Shown here: piece after piece, positions 1 through 10,897 of the stretch
How the letters are laid out: each line of letters opens with the position of its first letter
Numbering within the stretch: position 1 is the stretch's first letter
Made by a program: the position numbers and the translations under genes
Assembly (NCBI GenBank): GCA_964020155.1
Contig: OZ026551.1
Location: 2,465,018-2,529,017 of the forward strand
Source of the DNA: Chondrilla cf. caribensis
Lineage: Eukaryota; Porifera; Demospongiae; Chondrillida; Chondrillidae
Reading direction: 5' to 3'
DNA: 64,000 nt
The notes under the pieces: model-generated
Told to the model about the DNA's origin: nothing
The model's database searches: none
Seen by the model: the letters and a program-made list of their open reading frames with translations, nothing else

Positions 1-308
1 CCCTCCCCACTTGGTACGGAGGAGATGTTGTACCAGAAGAACCTCCACCAGATGGTCTCAGCTTTGCAGTAGCTCCTCACACATGGGGACTACAGGATAA
101 CCAGTACACATTCCAGCTGGTTGATGGAGGAGAGTTCCGTAATAGCAGAGTTCATGATGTGTCCATTGATGGACACTCCAGCCTCTACACCATTGCTTTT
201 AAGGAAGGTGCAAAGATCTTATACCTAGCCACCTATGTAACGGTGAATAATGCAGAGGAAACCAAACATAACATCTTTGTCACATATTCCAGTCCGACTT
301 GGAGCAAG
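1..308 (+). CDS. Partial exon, ZU5-like gene of copy 1 (end of ZU5 and following beta-rich part)
   Basis: The window opens inside this exon. Codons start at base 3 and run to an AAG|GTGAGC donor at 308/309. The peptide is near-identical to the end of the full exon at 18060-18643 (WYGGDVVP, DGGEF, IDGHSSLYT, FKEGA, LATY). In copy 2 the part before it is a ZU5-like domain, so this is the end of that domain and the region after it, where UNC5, PIDD and ankyrin proteins carry a UPA domain. I cannot show a UPA domain here. The upstream exons lie outside the window. Confidence 0.7.
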
Positions 309-836
309 GTGAGCTATTTGGTATACCATGTGCATGTACGTATGTATATTGACACATCTTTGGTAAGCTTCACTCCACCCTGTGTATTTGGAAATGTGTA
401 ATTTACTGAACTTTCTTGAAATCAGTCAGGTTATTGAAGAATTTTGACTGACTCTTTGTACACCTCATGGTTGACATGTTATTCTTGTGTGTCCTGGAGC
501 ACTGCCTACGTATGATGTTGTGAACTGGGTTATTGGCATTTGTGTACAAAGATATCACACTTACCAGTAATACACAGGCACTGTACACATGGAACTGTAC
601 AATATTGTGTATTTACAAAGTATGTATACGTATGTGTGTACATGTATTGTGACATAGTAAGTATGTGTTGTAAGTAATCTCATTGTGGCTGCAATGGAAA
701 TTATTATGATTAATTGATACTATGAATCACACCTTTGATGGTGTACAGTATGTACTGGTCCAATACAGCAAAGAGTAATAGGTAAGTTGCTAGCTTATCA
801 TGTTGTCATGGTTAAACTGTTCTCCAATTAAAACAG

Positions 837-1004
837 ATTTTCAAGGCTGTCCATGAAAAATCTGTATTCCGAGAGGTCCGCCATTTTCAATTTGAGAACC
901 CTCCCTCAGATCCTCCCTCAGAACCTGCCTCAGGCAAGCTGGTTGGTGAGGTGGAAGAAGCTAGGGGAAATGGCTGGGCTGTGGCTGTCAATGGCTGTCC
1001 AGAG
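837..1004 (+). CDS. Exon 2 of ZU5-like gene, copy 1
   Basis: It starts after AAACAG in phase 0 with IFKAVHEK and is open through a PPSDPPSEPASG linker and EVEEARGNGWAVA. Its paralogue at 19349-19522 keeps the frame through many substitutions. The end is uncertain: CCAGAG|GTTAAT keeps phase 0, which the next exon needs, but GAG|GTGGAA further upstream would also fit. The frame meets a stop just after 1045. Confidence 0.55.
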
Positions 1005-1489
1005 GTTAATCCATTGTCACATAACATTGTACATAATATTATGTAAAAATCTACATAGTATATGTACATAACATGTGCATGTACATATTAATTAATATAA
1101 TATTATACTGTATTTACACATGTAGTCTGCCTTATATTGTATACATATGAACATTGTAAAGTGCATATCATTTAAGTAGCATGCTTTGAACTGTGTATAT
1201 AGATAGCAAATATTAACAGTACAGTTTGGTGCATATGACATTGTGCCCCTTTCCAATGGTGTACCAGTGTGACAGTATGTTGCCTTCAGCTAACCCAACT
1301 TGTTCTTCAACTATTAGGGAAGTGTCATCCCTATATCTTTCTTTTTCATTTTAATATTTTCTAAACACTATGTATATGTATGTGGTTTATATCTGTCATG
1401 TATGTAGTATGTGATGAACTATATACGTTTACCACCACTTACTTGTGTAAGCAGTACATGTTTGTATACTGTTGGTGTTATTGCTGTAG

Positions 1490-1709
1490 CTTCGTCAAAA
1501 TGAGGTTTCTTACAAAGAATGTGGTTTTACAACAGCTAAAGAGTTGGAAGATGCTGTCAAGGAAACATTGTATCCACCCAACCTAACCTTCATAGTAGCC
1601 AACACAGTCAGTTGTGGTGAACAAACCACTCCCAAGTATGTGAATTTTACCATCCGAGGAGCCGACAGACCCTTGCAGTTCTCAGCCTGTGTTAAGGAAC
1701 GAATCAGCG
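1490..1709 (+). CDS. Exon 3 of ZU5-like gene, copy 1
   Basis: 220 nt after a TGCTGTAG acceptor, phase 0 in and phase 1 out (ATCAGCG|GTAATT). It codes a segment with FTTAKELEDAVKE, LYPPNL, EQTTPKYVNF and LQFSACVKERIS. The copy 2 exon at 20215-20434 has exactly the same length and phases. No family was recognised; a beta-rich continuation of the ZU5 region is likely. From here every later exon of the locus starts in phase 1. Confidence 0.65.
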
Positions 1710-1775
1710 GTAATTGTGTACTGTACATTGAGTGTAGTGAGTGGACACTTTGCTAGGACAACATAGAACAATTAC

Positions 1776-1780
<5 letters not shown>

Positions 1781-1848
<68 letters not shown>
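1781..1848 (+). repeat. (GT)n microsatellite
   Basis: Pure GT tract in the intron 70 bp after exon 3. The copy 2 paralogue also has one at the same place (20466-20581). Confidence 0.95.
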
Positions 1849-1850
<2 letters not shown>

Positions 1851-1992
1851 AGTGATTACTTGATAATCATAGTACCCATCTCCTTATCTCCTTTTAGACT
1901 CTCCTTATTTAGTGTTAATTAGTACTTAATATATAAGTGTTAATAAATATCAGATCCAGTGCTATCATTGTATCTCTATTCTCTGTTTTCAG

Positions 1993-2022
1993 GTCCCTCA
2001 TCACCAAATCCCTCATTGAACA
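1993..2022 (+). CDS. Proline-rich micro-exon 1, copy 1 (30 nt)
   Basis: A TTTTCAG acceptor and an ACA|GTAAGT donor flank 30 nt, phase 1-1. With the bordering bases it reads G-PSSPNPSLN. It is a shorter version of the 39-nt exons at 2320 and 21515, two PP codon pairs or so shorter, so the linker length between ZU5 region and death domain varies by micro-exon number. Confidence 0.55.
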
Positions 2023-2319
2023 GTAAGTGCTATCATACATGTACTTCTAGTACTTCCTGTATCACACAGTAACATGTACCAGACTGGTATGTGTGTATGT
2101 GGAGTACATCACAATATATGTCTTGTATACGTATATACCTACATCACATGGTGTGTATCATGTACATTTGTACATGTTACACACCTGATTTTACATGATT
2201 TCTTACATGACATATTGGCATATTTTGTGTACATGTATATAGCTTCCATACTACATGAAGTGTACTTGTGTATGCATCAGATCCACTGCTATAATTGTAT
2301 CTCTTTTCTCTGTTTTCAG

Positions 2320-2358
2320 GTCCCTCATCACCAAATCCCCCACCACCCTCATTGTACA
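2320..2358 (+). CDS. Proline-rich micro-exon 2, copy 1 (39 nt)
   Basis: TTTTCAG acceptor, ACA|GTAAGT donor, 39 nt, phase 1-1, reading G-PSSPNPPPPSLY. It arose by local duplication of micro-exon 1 together with its intron flanks. It joins in frame to the death-domain exon at 2848. Confidence 0.55.
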
Positions 2359-2847
2359 GTAAGTGGTATCATACATGTACTTCTTGTACTTCCTGTATCA
2401 CACAGTATCATGTACCAGACTGGTACCTGTGTATGTGCAGTACACCACAATGTACATGTAACAATGCTTACTTGTTCTGTATTGACACCTACCACAGTAA
2501 CTCTTTGTATACCCACTTAAAGGGTGTGTATAACCTTTGTACACATACAGTACATGGTGTGTAACAAGTATGTTTGTACATGATACTCACTTTGTATATC
2601 CTTGTACAAGGTATGTAAATGTATATGTCCTTGTACATGATGTTTACAGATGTATTCACTATACTGTATAAATGTATGTACATCCTTTTCCACATGACAG
2701 TCACTAACAGTGTATTACTTTGTACATACAAGTGAAGTCACTTTCACACTCATATGCCAGTTTTCAGCTAATTTACTTGCAAACATGAAATTAAGTATAT
2801 GAATATGTACATGAGTACATGTTTGATCTCTTGTGATGTCCATTCAG

Positions 2848-3141
2848 ATAAGAAGCCTTCTGATTCTGCATTAAATGGAATTCTAAGGAATTCCCCTGAT
2901 TGGACCAGTTGGATACTTGAACTAGGAGTTCCAATTGAAGACGTTCGTGTATTCCGATTAGACCAGGTAATGGGTGGTATCTTTGCTCTTCAATACTGGA
3001 GAGATGGAAAATCAGGAGAGCTCTATCCTTCCACCTGGAAGTTCCTGTTGGATACTGTGAAAAAAGGCAAAAGGACATGAAGTGGCTCAGAGGATATTGG
3101 ACGAAGCTGAACAAAATGAAGCATCATGGTGTGCATCATAA
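2848..3141 (+). pseudogene. Death-domain exon of copy 1 with +1 frameshift
   Basis: The exon starts after CCATTCAG in phase 1 and codes a death-domain-like segment: KKPSDSALNGIL, PDWTSWILELGVP, FALQYWRDGKSG and STWKFLLDTV. After GATACTGTG the sequence has one base more than the intact paralogue at 22702-22985 (AAAAAAGGC against GAAGAAGC). The frame then ends at TGA 3078-3080 and the last helix, present in copy 2 as VAQKILKKVEQ, is lost. The old stop (3139-3141) and the GTGAGT after it survive. Whether the truncated domain still functions is unknown. Confidence 0.7.
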
Positions 3142-3507
3142 GTGAGTTCCTTTGTATTCACAACATGTACATCATTGCATGCGTGTACGTGTACTCACAC
3201 TAAATGTGATGGTAGATACAGACATGTGAGGTGGTATACATGTGTACATTTGTGTGCACTCTTGTATCCCAAACTCTCTGTTAGTCTTGCATAGCCAGCC
3301 CCTTTCTCTGATCACTTCCTTGAGTGGAAGTGAGTGAAGAGTCTGGCTACACGAGACTACTCTCATACGTACATACACTATCCAACATTGTAGCAATGGA
3401 CCTCTTCAATATGCATGCACTCCACACACCAGTACATCAAGTGTTGTCTGTGGATATGTCTCATTTGGTACTAATAATGTGATCTTAAAACTCTATTTCT
3501 TCTTCAG

Positions 3508-3700
3508 GTTGGATTCCATCCTTTGTACCTCATCCAAACTTAGCAGAACACTCTTTTTTAGTTACCAATCACAGTTATACTTTGAGTATGGGTTACTAAA
3601 ACACTGTATATGACATTGTGTGTACATGTTTATCCTTGAATGTATTAATATAGGCTACTGTTGTGAATCATTCAGTATTTTAATTTTGATGATTATATTG
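3508..3700 (+). other. Probable 3' UTR exon, copy 1
   Basis: A TTCTTCTTCAG acceptor precedes sequence conserved with 23324 onward in copy 2. It follows the stop-then-donor arrangement of the death exon (TAA|GTGAGT), so it would be untranslated. Its end is not visible. Confidence 0.35.
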
Positions 3701-4797
3701 CGATATTATGTGTATAATACACTATACTATTATAATAATATTATATAAAATTATAGTGTAGACTGATATTATTGTTTCCATTATAATATGGCGCCTTCTA
3801 ACCCATTTTGTCTGTTTCTCTCCAAATTCTGTGCTTTTCTCTGATTTGGACGAAGCAGAGCGAACAGGTATATACGTGTCTATCTACATATATTATTATA
3901 CCGGTCCTGCCAAGCTTCATACATGCACGCGTATGTATATATAGGCTTTTCTTGTGTAATATTATTCTCGAATTATAAAGGTATTAGAAGATCAGGTTAT
4001 AAAGAAGTGTTTGATGAGAGAATGATTATAATATCATGATCCGTTAATATTAGGTAGAAATGCCATATGCATGTGTTGATGAGAAGATTGTATAATATAT
4101 CCAGAAGTTTGAGCTTGTTGAGGAGATCGCTGCCCTGTTTGACGCTGTGTTAGCTACCTTCACATTGAAACTTATAACTTAAGATCGATGATTTCTACTA
4201 AATCAATGATAGGATGTTATATTAGTGTGAATGTAGCGAGTCCAATGGTACAATTTTCCTGTAAGCCACCGCCTTAACTGGATACCAATTATCCTAGTGA
4301 GCCTGACTGTACTGGATGTGTAGGTCGGGTGAATTATAATTAGATTCTAACCTCATCAACACCTCCCCTGTGTTCTCCCCTAGTCAGCCCCACTTCACTC
4401 AGGCAATCCAAGGCCCATATTCATAAGGACGACACTATAATAATGCACTGGCGAGCTGCAGCTGTATAAAAACCTCTGTCACCACTTCCAATGGGTTGTT
4501 GTATGAAACATTACATTCACACTAAATTATGACATGAGTGTGCATGAGTTTATTTGCGAAAATTAAATAATGATAAATGATATGTTAGGCGTTAGTATGA
4601 AATTAAGGGGCTCCTTGGAGGCTGCGGTGACAAGCTACTTAAATTCCATTCCTGGTCACCATGAGGTCTATAGTAACATTATCAGAGGGAGATACTGTGA
4701 TGTATTTCAGTTTATATGTACAATATGAACATTGTGTATCACAATGTACTCACCATCAGTACTGTTTGTGATCCTGTAAGATTGTTTTCAATATCAG
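3701..4797 (+). other. Boundary between ZU5 gene and cassette array, copy 1
   Basis: AT-rich sequence, then a block around ATGGCGCCTTCT at 3788 that is conserved at 23650 in copy 2. In copy 2 this ATG opens a 24-codon frame ending at a CAG|GTACGT donor; in copy 1 the same frame stops after about 18 codons. It may be a promoter with first exon, but phase 0 does not fit the next cassette. At about 4200 lies the empty site of the 747-bp element inserted in copy 2. Confidence 0.3.
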
Positions 4798-4989
4798 CAT
4801 TGAAAAGACTACATCATAATGAAGATTTGATAACAGAGGAGGAGGAATGTAGGAGATTTGGCAAACTTTCCAGAGAGAGACGCTTGCATGCATTCTCACT
4901 TGCTGTGGATAAGCACAAGGATGACGTGTTGAGAATGATTGACCTGATTGAAGGCTGTGGATTGTGTGAGATAGCACAGAGGATGAGAG
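4798..4989 (+). CDS. Cassette exon type a, copy 1 (CARD/death-fold-like module)
   Basis: 192 nt, acceptor ATATCAG, donor AGAG|GTATGT, phase 1-1. It codes about 64 residues with amphipathic blocks: ALKRLHHNEDL, ITEEEECRRF, LHAFSLAVDK, DVLRMIDLIEGCGL, IAQRMRG. The order of five short helices with an L-T-x-E-E turn after helix 1 resembles a CARD, but it is shorter than a typical CARD (about 90 residues), so the family is inferred. Copy 2 paralogue: 28177-28365. Confidence 0.6.
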
Positions 4990-5216
4990 GTATGTGTTTC
5001 AGTACAAGTTGCTGTATTAGTATCTAACCCAAAACATCAGTTCTACATACTCTGCATGCCTCACCATATGCATGTTACATATAACACAATGTACTAACAC
5101 AAAATTTAATACTGATGTACCTACACACCTCTGGAGGTGTACAGCCCCTGTGGTGACCAGAGAGAGCTGTTATATCACCAGTCACCACAACCTCCCCAGT
5201 GTCCATATTCAATAGT

Positions 5217-5490
5217 TGAAGTACCTCTGGTAGGGCTGTAGTTGATATACAGACACTTTGGGTTGATTCTCAACCCTACCAGTACTTTGGTTATTATGTG
5301 GTATGTTCCATGTGAAATAATATAATTGTGTACTAACTTCAACATGACATTGTCATTGCAGCATATCAATGCGTTGCTAGGCAATTAATTAACAAATTAT
5401 ACCAACAATTATGTTAAGTGTGCAATAGCAAAAGGAATTGTGCAAAATACACAGATGACTGCACACTTTGCACTTTGCACTTTGATTTAC
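5217..5490 (+). repeat. Foldback repeat family R1, copy at 5.2 kb
   Basis: Inverted arms (GTACCTCTGGTAGGG / CCCTACCAGTACTTT) followed by a conserved tail with TTATTATGTGGTATGTTCC, TTGCTAGGCAATTAATT and TTTGCACTTTGAT. Related copies lie near 14.0, 28.6, 30.5, 34.9 and 47.75 kb and, reversed, at 46.63 kb. It looks like a small inverted-repeat DNA element; its exact ends were not fixed. Confidence 0.5.
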
Positions 5491-5829
5491 CCTTACAGCA
5501 TGCAACACAATATTTTAAAGCACATATATTATGTTTGCATATACCCTTCACTAGAGGTGGTACAGACCTCATGTAAACGTTTGCATGCAGTCACAACTGA
5601 TGTATGTATGTACAAATACTACATGTGTATCCAACCAAAATTATGGTTTATATAAATACATGCAGTACCATGAATATTACCAATATTATAATACCTATGT
5701 ATATCTGTATATAAAATTGGATATGTGTATATTATATTGTGCATACTATAATATTATACATAATGTGTATCAGTACTGTACATATAGGCTTATAAGTAGG
5801 TGAATTTGAGCCCTCTTTTCTGTCTATAG

Positions 5830-6006
5830 CTATTTTCCACCTCCACCACAAGGAAGGACTGTTGACCAAAGAGGAGTGTGTTAGCATCAATGAGACACTT
5901 GGAAACTGGTGTAAAGTTGTTGTCCACAAAAGAAGTGAAGATACTGTGAGAATTGTGGACATTCTTGAAGATCATGGATTAGGTGATGAAGCACAGAGAA
6001 TCAAAG
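5830..6006 (+). pseudogene. Cassette exon type b, copy 1; donor site lost
   Basis: 177 nt after TCTATAG, phase 1-1, fully open: HLHHKEGLLTKEECVSI, NWCKVVVHKRS, TVRIVDILEDHGL, EAQRIK. The four type b cassettes of copy 2 continue with AAAG|GTTAG; here the G at 6007 is T (AAAG|TTTAGT), so the GT donor is gone. The protein frame is intact, so the exon is probably skipped, or spliced at a cryptic site. Confidence 0.6.
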
Positions 6007-6013
6007 TTTAGTT

Positions 6014-6016
<3 letters not shown>

Positions 6017-6063
<47 letters not shown>

Positions 6064-6261
6064 GTTGTGTATTTACGTATATATGTATGTATGTCTGGAG
6101 AATTTGTATGTGTTCTGACGTGTGTGTGTGTTTGAATGTGTGTGTATGTTTGGGGGATGCATGTATGTACATGAGCGTATTGGTATGTACGTGGTGTGTA
6201 TGGGTGAGTGTATGGGTGTGTACATGGTGTGTACGTGGTGTGTATGGTTGAGTGTGATGTG

Positions 6262-6301
<40 letters not shown>

Positions 6302-6308
6302 TGTGTGT

Positions 6309-6367
<59 letters not shown>

Positions 6368-6400
6368 TGTGTGTATGTGTGTGTGCTTGTACATGTGTGT
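6017..6400 (+). repeat. GT-rich microsatellite cluster
   Basis: Pure GT blocks at 6017-6060 and about 6263-6385, joined by degenerate TGTGTATG sequence, directly after the type b cassette. The long 'CVCV' and 'HTHT' reading frames on both strands here are repeat artefacts. Confidence 0.9.
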
Positions 6401-7107
6401 ATGGGGGATGCATGTATGTACATGGGTGTAGGGTGTTTATGGGTGAATGTGATGTGTACATACATATTAAGAAAAAAATGTGCAATTATACAAAGCCCAT
6501 GCATGTGTTTACTGTATGTGTGTATGTTAAATTAACTAAATGTTCTTTTAAGTAGTTGAATGTTGTTATTTTTGTGTTTGCTGTGTGTGCTATAATTACT
6601 AGATGCATGACATTCATGTACACACGTACTGTACTGTACATCTTCAACACTTTGCACTGGATCCTAGCACCAATACACACAACATACGTATGATGTACAA
6701 TATATGTTGCCATCCTTACTAGACATGGGATTTCAATAGACAGGTGTAACATTGACATGAGTGGAGTAGGGACCTAACTATCAGGCTCTGATAAGCACAT
6801 ATGCATGTGTGTAAATACACATACGGGCACACACATATTACACACATACATGTACACAGAAACACACACGCACATGCACACAGAAACACACACGCACATG
6901 CACACACATGTACGTACGCAATACTGCATGTCACTTAACACACACTCAAGCTGCTTACATGTTAAGAGCTGGTCCCACATTATTATTATGACCTCTAAAA
7001 TGTGTTAGAGGATCGGCAGTTCTCTTCTACTGTACATTTATACATGAAATACTTGCTAAAATTGTTCTTGTACTGTAGCTAGCTGCTGATGTATTTGTGA
7101 TTAGCAG

Positions 7108-7169
7108 AAGAGTTGTTTTTAATGTCAGGGAACTGAGTTCTGATATTGATATAGGCAGAATTCACAGAG
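7108..7169 (+). CDS. Possible short exon with SSDID motif, copy 1
   Basis: After TTAGCAG, 62 nt are open (VRELSSDIDIG) to AGAG|GTAAAC. The same element is at 32232 and 36625, where the frame is longer. SSDID also occurs in the serine-rich exons at 14778 and 48510. The start would be phase 2, which does not fit the phase 1 rule of the locus, so this is weak. Confidence 0.25.
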
Positions 7170-7308
7170 GTAAACACACCTCATGTGTGTGGTCTGCATA
7201 GGTTCTGTGTTCAGAGAGTCAACACCTGTACTCATATGTTGTATCAGATTCAGTGTGTACTGGTTATGTGTGTTCACTCCTTGACTATAATGTACAGATA
7301 TTATAGTG

Positions 7309-7625
7309 TGATGGTTGTGAGTGAGTGGGTGGATGTGATGGTTGTGAGTGTGTGGTGGATGTGATGGTTGTGAGTGTGTGGTGGATGTGATGGTTGTGAG
7401 TGAGTGGGTGGATGTGATGGTTGTGAGTGTGTGGTGGATGTGATGGTTGTGAGTGAGTGGATGGATGTGATGGTTGTGAGTGTGTGGTGGATGTGATGGT
7501 TGTGAGTGAGTGGGTGGATGTGATGGTTGTGAGTGAGTGGGTTGATGTGCTGGATGTGGGTGAGTGGGTGGATTTGCTGGCTGTGAGTGAGTGGGTGGGT
7601 GTGTTGGTTGTGAGTGGGTGGATGA
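7309..7625 (+). repeat. 27-bp minisatellite in type b unit
   Basis: About a dozen units of TGATGGTTGTGAGTGAGTGG followed by GTGGATG, some shortened. It sits between the type b cassette and the candidate terminal exon. Shorter arrays of the same unit occupy the same place in the four type b units of copy 2. Confidence 0.85.
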
Positions 7626-7958
7626 TGAGTATTTGATAACAGCAATCCATTCTTCTTGTCTTCTTCAGATTGAAATGAAGGAAAGATCAGGACTGGCTTT
7701 GATATTGATATTGGATTGGCAGAGGAAGTAAACACACCTCATGTGTGTGGTCTGCATAGATTCTGTATTCAGAGAGTCAACACCTGTAGCTACTCATGTG
7801 TTGTATCAGATTCAGTGTGTACCTGTAATGTGTGTACACTCAGTAACTATAATGTACAGATATTATGCATAGTGTGCTGGTTCAGTTGTGAGGGGGTGAG
7901 TGGATGTGATGGTTGTGAGTGAGTGGTGGATGTGATGTAATTTTCCTGTCTTCTTCAG

Positions 7959-8005
7959 GTAGAAATGAAGGAAATAACAGGACTGCCTTTGTTAGGGTAA
8001 CTTGA
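7959..8005 (+). CDS. Candidate alternative terminal exon, copy 1
   Basis: A TCTTCTTCAG acceptor is followed in phase 1 by GRNEGNNRTAFVRVT and TGA. Four paralogues (29774, 32639, 34275, 37134) keep acceptor, phase, length and stop. In phase 1 it can follow any cassette and would end the protein 15 residues later. The small size is the main doubt; transcript evidence would decide. Confidence 0.4.
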
Positions 8006-8029
8006 TGGCTTCACCTTTGTATATCATTA

Positions 8030-8520
8030 TAGATTGCATGTCGTATAAACCAGGTACCCCATTCTCGTGAAAGCGTTTGTTGCGAGGTTTCTGGACGTTC
8101 GTGCAGGTTTAATGAAGGGGAATACCCATTATGAGGCTGGGGTGATAAAAATGGCGTTAACATCGATATTATCGACACATGGAAAATGTTCGTGTTTTTC
8201 TCCACACGCTTTCAGGTACAGTTTGAGTTCTAAGGGATGCGAAGGTGCGCATATTATTTGTTGGCACACAGAAATTTCTGTCAGTATTTGTATTTGCGTA
8301 GTGGGTCCCAAGCAAATTATAAACTGATTAGCTACGTTTATGACGTTCTGGAAGCCCTAGAAGTGGAGTAAAATCCTATTGCACGACTCTGTACGGTTCC
8401 ACTCTCAGTTCAGATATGTGGTCCCGCTTAGTCCAATGGTTAACCCTGGCTGGTGTACAAGGCTCTTTGGTTTGGAATCATCTTCGGTCTTGTACCGTGT
8501 TCGTTTATTTGGATAATGAT
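8030..8520 (+). other. Conserved block between cassettes, with tRNA-like segment
   Basis: A block containing CTCGTGAAAGCGTTTG, GTTTCTGGACGTTCGTGCAG and AAAATGGCG recurs near 29.85, 32.75, 34.35, 37.2 and (diverged) 40.25 kb. It is followed by TTAGTCCAATGGTTAA and, about 40 bp on, GGTTTGGAATC, which resemble the A and B boxes of a tRNA-derived SINE. The ATGGCG frame is open for 21 codons here but stops early in most copies, so I do not call it coding. Confidence 0.35.
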
Positions 8521-8632
8521 GTGGTTTCTCCACTCCTCACCCCTCACATACTTACACTGCACGTATACCTTCTAGTGATGTCAGGAGCTTCAGTACTAGT
8601 TATCTTGATCTTTGTGTTCTCTCTTTATTCAG

Positions 8633-8830
8633 GACTTGAAATTCTACATAAAAAGGAAGGTCTCATTACTGAGGCAGAATGTGAAAGAATTGGAAGTACA
8701 TATTATTATGATAGATACGAAGTGGTGGCTCTAATAATTGTAGCTAAAAGTATTAGTGATAGTTTGAAAATTTGTGAGATTTGTGAGCAATGCCAATTAT
8801 TGAGGGGAGATGGTATGAAGAAAATCAAAG
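8633..8830 (+). CDS. Cassette exon type d, copy 1 (CARD/death-fold-like module)
   Basis: 198 nt, acceptor TTATTCAG, donor AAAG|GTGTGT, phase 1-1. It codes GLEILHKKEGLITEAEC, then VVALIIVAKSISDSLKICEI and KKIKG. The helix pattern matches types a, b and c, with the L-I-T-x-x-E-C turn kept. Copy 2 has two paralogues, a broken one at 37834 and an intact one at 42598. Like the other cassettes it looks like a five-helix interaction module. Confidence 0.55.
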
Positions 8831-9199
8831 GTGTGTCTGTGTGTGATCTGTGTGTATAATTTCTCTAGATTTTTACAGTTTTCCATCAAATGGTAGACTA
8901 AGTAATAGTTTCCAAATGGATTATATCATAATTTACTTGATAACATTTTACTGTGTTAATTTTGTGAATTGTTGTTAATCCAGGACCATGTTATATGCCA
9001 TGGTGATATTCTATCCACCAAGTTTATTTGTGCAACTTCCCTTTTATTATTACCTGAATAAGATTTTGGATAATCTACTAGGCTTGTTGATCCAACCCAT
9101 CTTTTCCTCAATTTCCTAAACTTCACTGTAGTTATACTTTCCCATTTGATTTGACACAGATAATATTATGCATGTAAATTCCTATTTGAAGGTATTTTT

Positions 9200-9478
9200 A
9201 GGTATTGAGGAAGGTATTGTTTTCATTTCGACTTCCGGTATGTAATGCTCGACCGATATATATATAACAATGATTTTATATTATAATATATATTCCGCGA
9301 AATAAACGATGGCCGATTTTGAACACCGCCAATGTGAAATTGGGCTTGAATTCGTGCGCTGAAGCTTTATCGAACGTAATGGCTTGAGCGAAGTTTCTTC
9401 TGAACCTACAAATAACGCCCGAATAATTTGAGTGCAGGGGACGGCAGCCCCACGAGTTTTTCAACTCGAATTACTTGT
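9200..9478 (-). mobile_element. Inserted repeat element R2 in copy 1
   Basis: The sequence from about ATTGTTTTCATTTCGACTTC to ACTCGAATTACTTGT is absent from both copy 2 equivalents (38.70 and 43.13 kb), which run straight from the short TTTT/TGTTT stretch into GACATAT. A reversed relative lies at 16122-16400 and a fragment at 62440-62600; all share GAAGCTTCAGCGCACGAATT-type sequence. No coding capacity was seen; a non-autonomous transposon is likely. Confidence 0.55.
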
Positions 9479-9546
9479 TGACATATTATATGTAGTACAT
9501 GTGTGCAAGTTCTGTGTGTATGTACATATGTACGTATGTAAGTAAG

Positions 9547-9715
9547 TACTGTCAATTCTCATTAATCCACCAATGCCCAACTTTTCATCCACCACAATTT
9601 CCCAGTACCAATATAATGTACAAGTACCAATGAATGTCCAGTTAATCCGCCAAACTCATTAATCTAACATATTCTTTGAAAAAGAATTGTGGGAGATTAA
9701 CCAGCATTCACCGTA
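9547..9715 (+). mobile_element. Small inverted-repeat element R3 (pogo/Tigger-type MITE)
   Basis: The ends TACTGTCAATTCTCATTAATC and GATTAACCAGCATTCACCGTA are imperfect inverted repeats beginning with TA. The same element is at 38767-38944 and 43197-43375, always about 0.9-1.1 kb after a type d cassette, so it was in place before the duplication. Confidence 0.5.
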
Positions 9716-10024
9716 TGTATATTTCGCTATGGTAATGTATTTATACGTTTACATATGCATATGCACTTGTGTATACATACATACGTATACATGTATACAT
9801 AATATGTTTGTGTGTACTATGCATGAGACTGTGTGTATATGATATTAGCACATACAATGTGTGTGTGTGTGTGGTCCATTTACATGCATAATCTTATGTT
9901 GTATATGTGTCTATTGTATTGTATTTCATGTGGTATTCCAAAGTCTGTCTGTCCTCTCCATGTACATATGAAGTGATTTGACGCTCTACTTGGTTACAGT
10001 ATCGTTTTATGACATTGTTTCCAG

Positions 10025-10213
10025 TTCTTGTGGATATTTATCATAAGGAACAGCTAGTGACAAAAGAGGAAGCTGAAAAGGTTGCTTCTGATGTATGGGG
10101 GTGGGAATGGATGTGGGTAGATGTTGCTGTCACCAAAGATGTTGTTATTGCTGCAAGAATAGGTGACATCTTAGATACATATGGGTGGAATAATGGTGCA
10201 AAACACATTAGAG
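10025..10213 (+). CDS. Cassette exon type c1, copy 1
   Basis: 189 nt, acceptor GTTTCCAG, donor AGAG|GTAAGT, phase 1-1. It codes VLVDIYHKEQLVTKEEAEKVA, DVAVTKDVVIAARIGDIL, AKHIRG. It is four residues longer than most type c modules in the WGWEWMW loop. Type c is the most numerous and best conserved cassette, with 120 bp of conserved intron before it, so whole exon-intron units were duplicated. Confidence 0.62.
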
Positions 10214-10546
10214 GTAAGTGTGTGTACTCTAGTCTGTGCATATAAATACTGTACAGGATCCCTTTGAAAAGGCACAATTATCTTAAATAATAACTGTATG
10301 CTGCATTCATGCATCTCTTATACTCTCTATATGTGTGTGTACATCGTAGTAGTCATTGTAGTAAATCACATGTGGTAGTGAATATGTGCTCCAAATAACA
10401 TGTGTGTTTGTAAGTACATATGTATTAACAATTAATTAACGTAATTATTTTACAGTGCATGTGTGAGTCATTATGTACCACAGTATGTCTGTGTTGGTTG
10501 TAGGTTAATAGTTTATGTGTGGCTGTTTTACATGTACGTACATGCC

Positions 10547-10550
<4 letters not shown>

Positions 10551-10642
<92 letters not shown>
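10551..10642 (+). repeat. (GT)n microsatellite
   Basis: Long pure GT tract in the intron after c1. Similar tracts follow c2 and c3. Confidence 0.95.
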
Positions 10643-10643
<1 letters not shown>

Positions 10644-10897
10644 ATGTACTTTTGATTGTAAATACACATGGTACATGCGTACGTATATACTTATGGTCCA
10701 TTGCTACTATTACATTTCCAGTTATTTATACTCAACAATGCCCATACCATTCAGGAGATTTGTTATTTTGATTTGATGCGCTATGACATGTGTGTTCGTT
10801 GGTATTCCAAAGTCTATCTATCCTCTCCATGTATATACATATGAAGTGATTTGATACTCTACTTGGTTACAGTATCATTTGATGACATTGTTTCCAG

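Noticed and set aside
6008..6504. Long histidine/threonine and cysteine/valine frames on both strands
   Set aside because: Direct translation of GT/CA repeats. The same applies near 10.5, 11.4, 12.3, 13.3, 17.2 and 46.4 kb.
7285..7735. Minus-strand frames of 121 and 144 codons rich in H, T, S and P
   Set aside because: They translate the 27-bp minisatellite.
8151..8215. ATGGCG frame of 21 codons ending at AG|GTACAG as a first exon
   Set aside because: Paralogous blocks at 29.96, 32.91 and 34.46 kb stop within a few codons, so the frame is not maintained.
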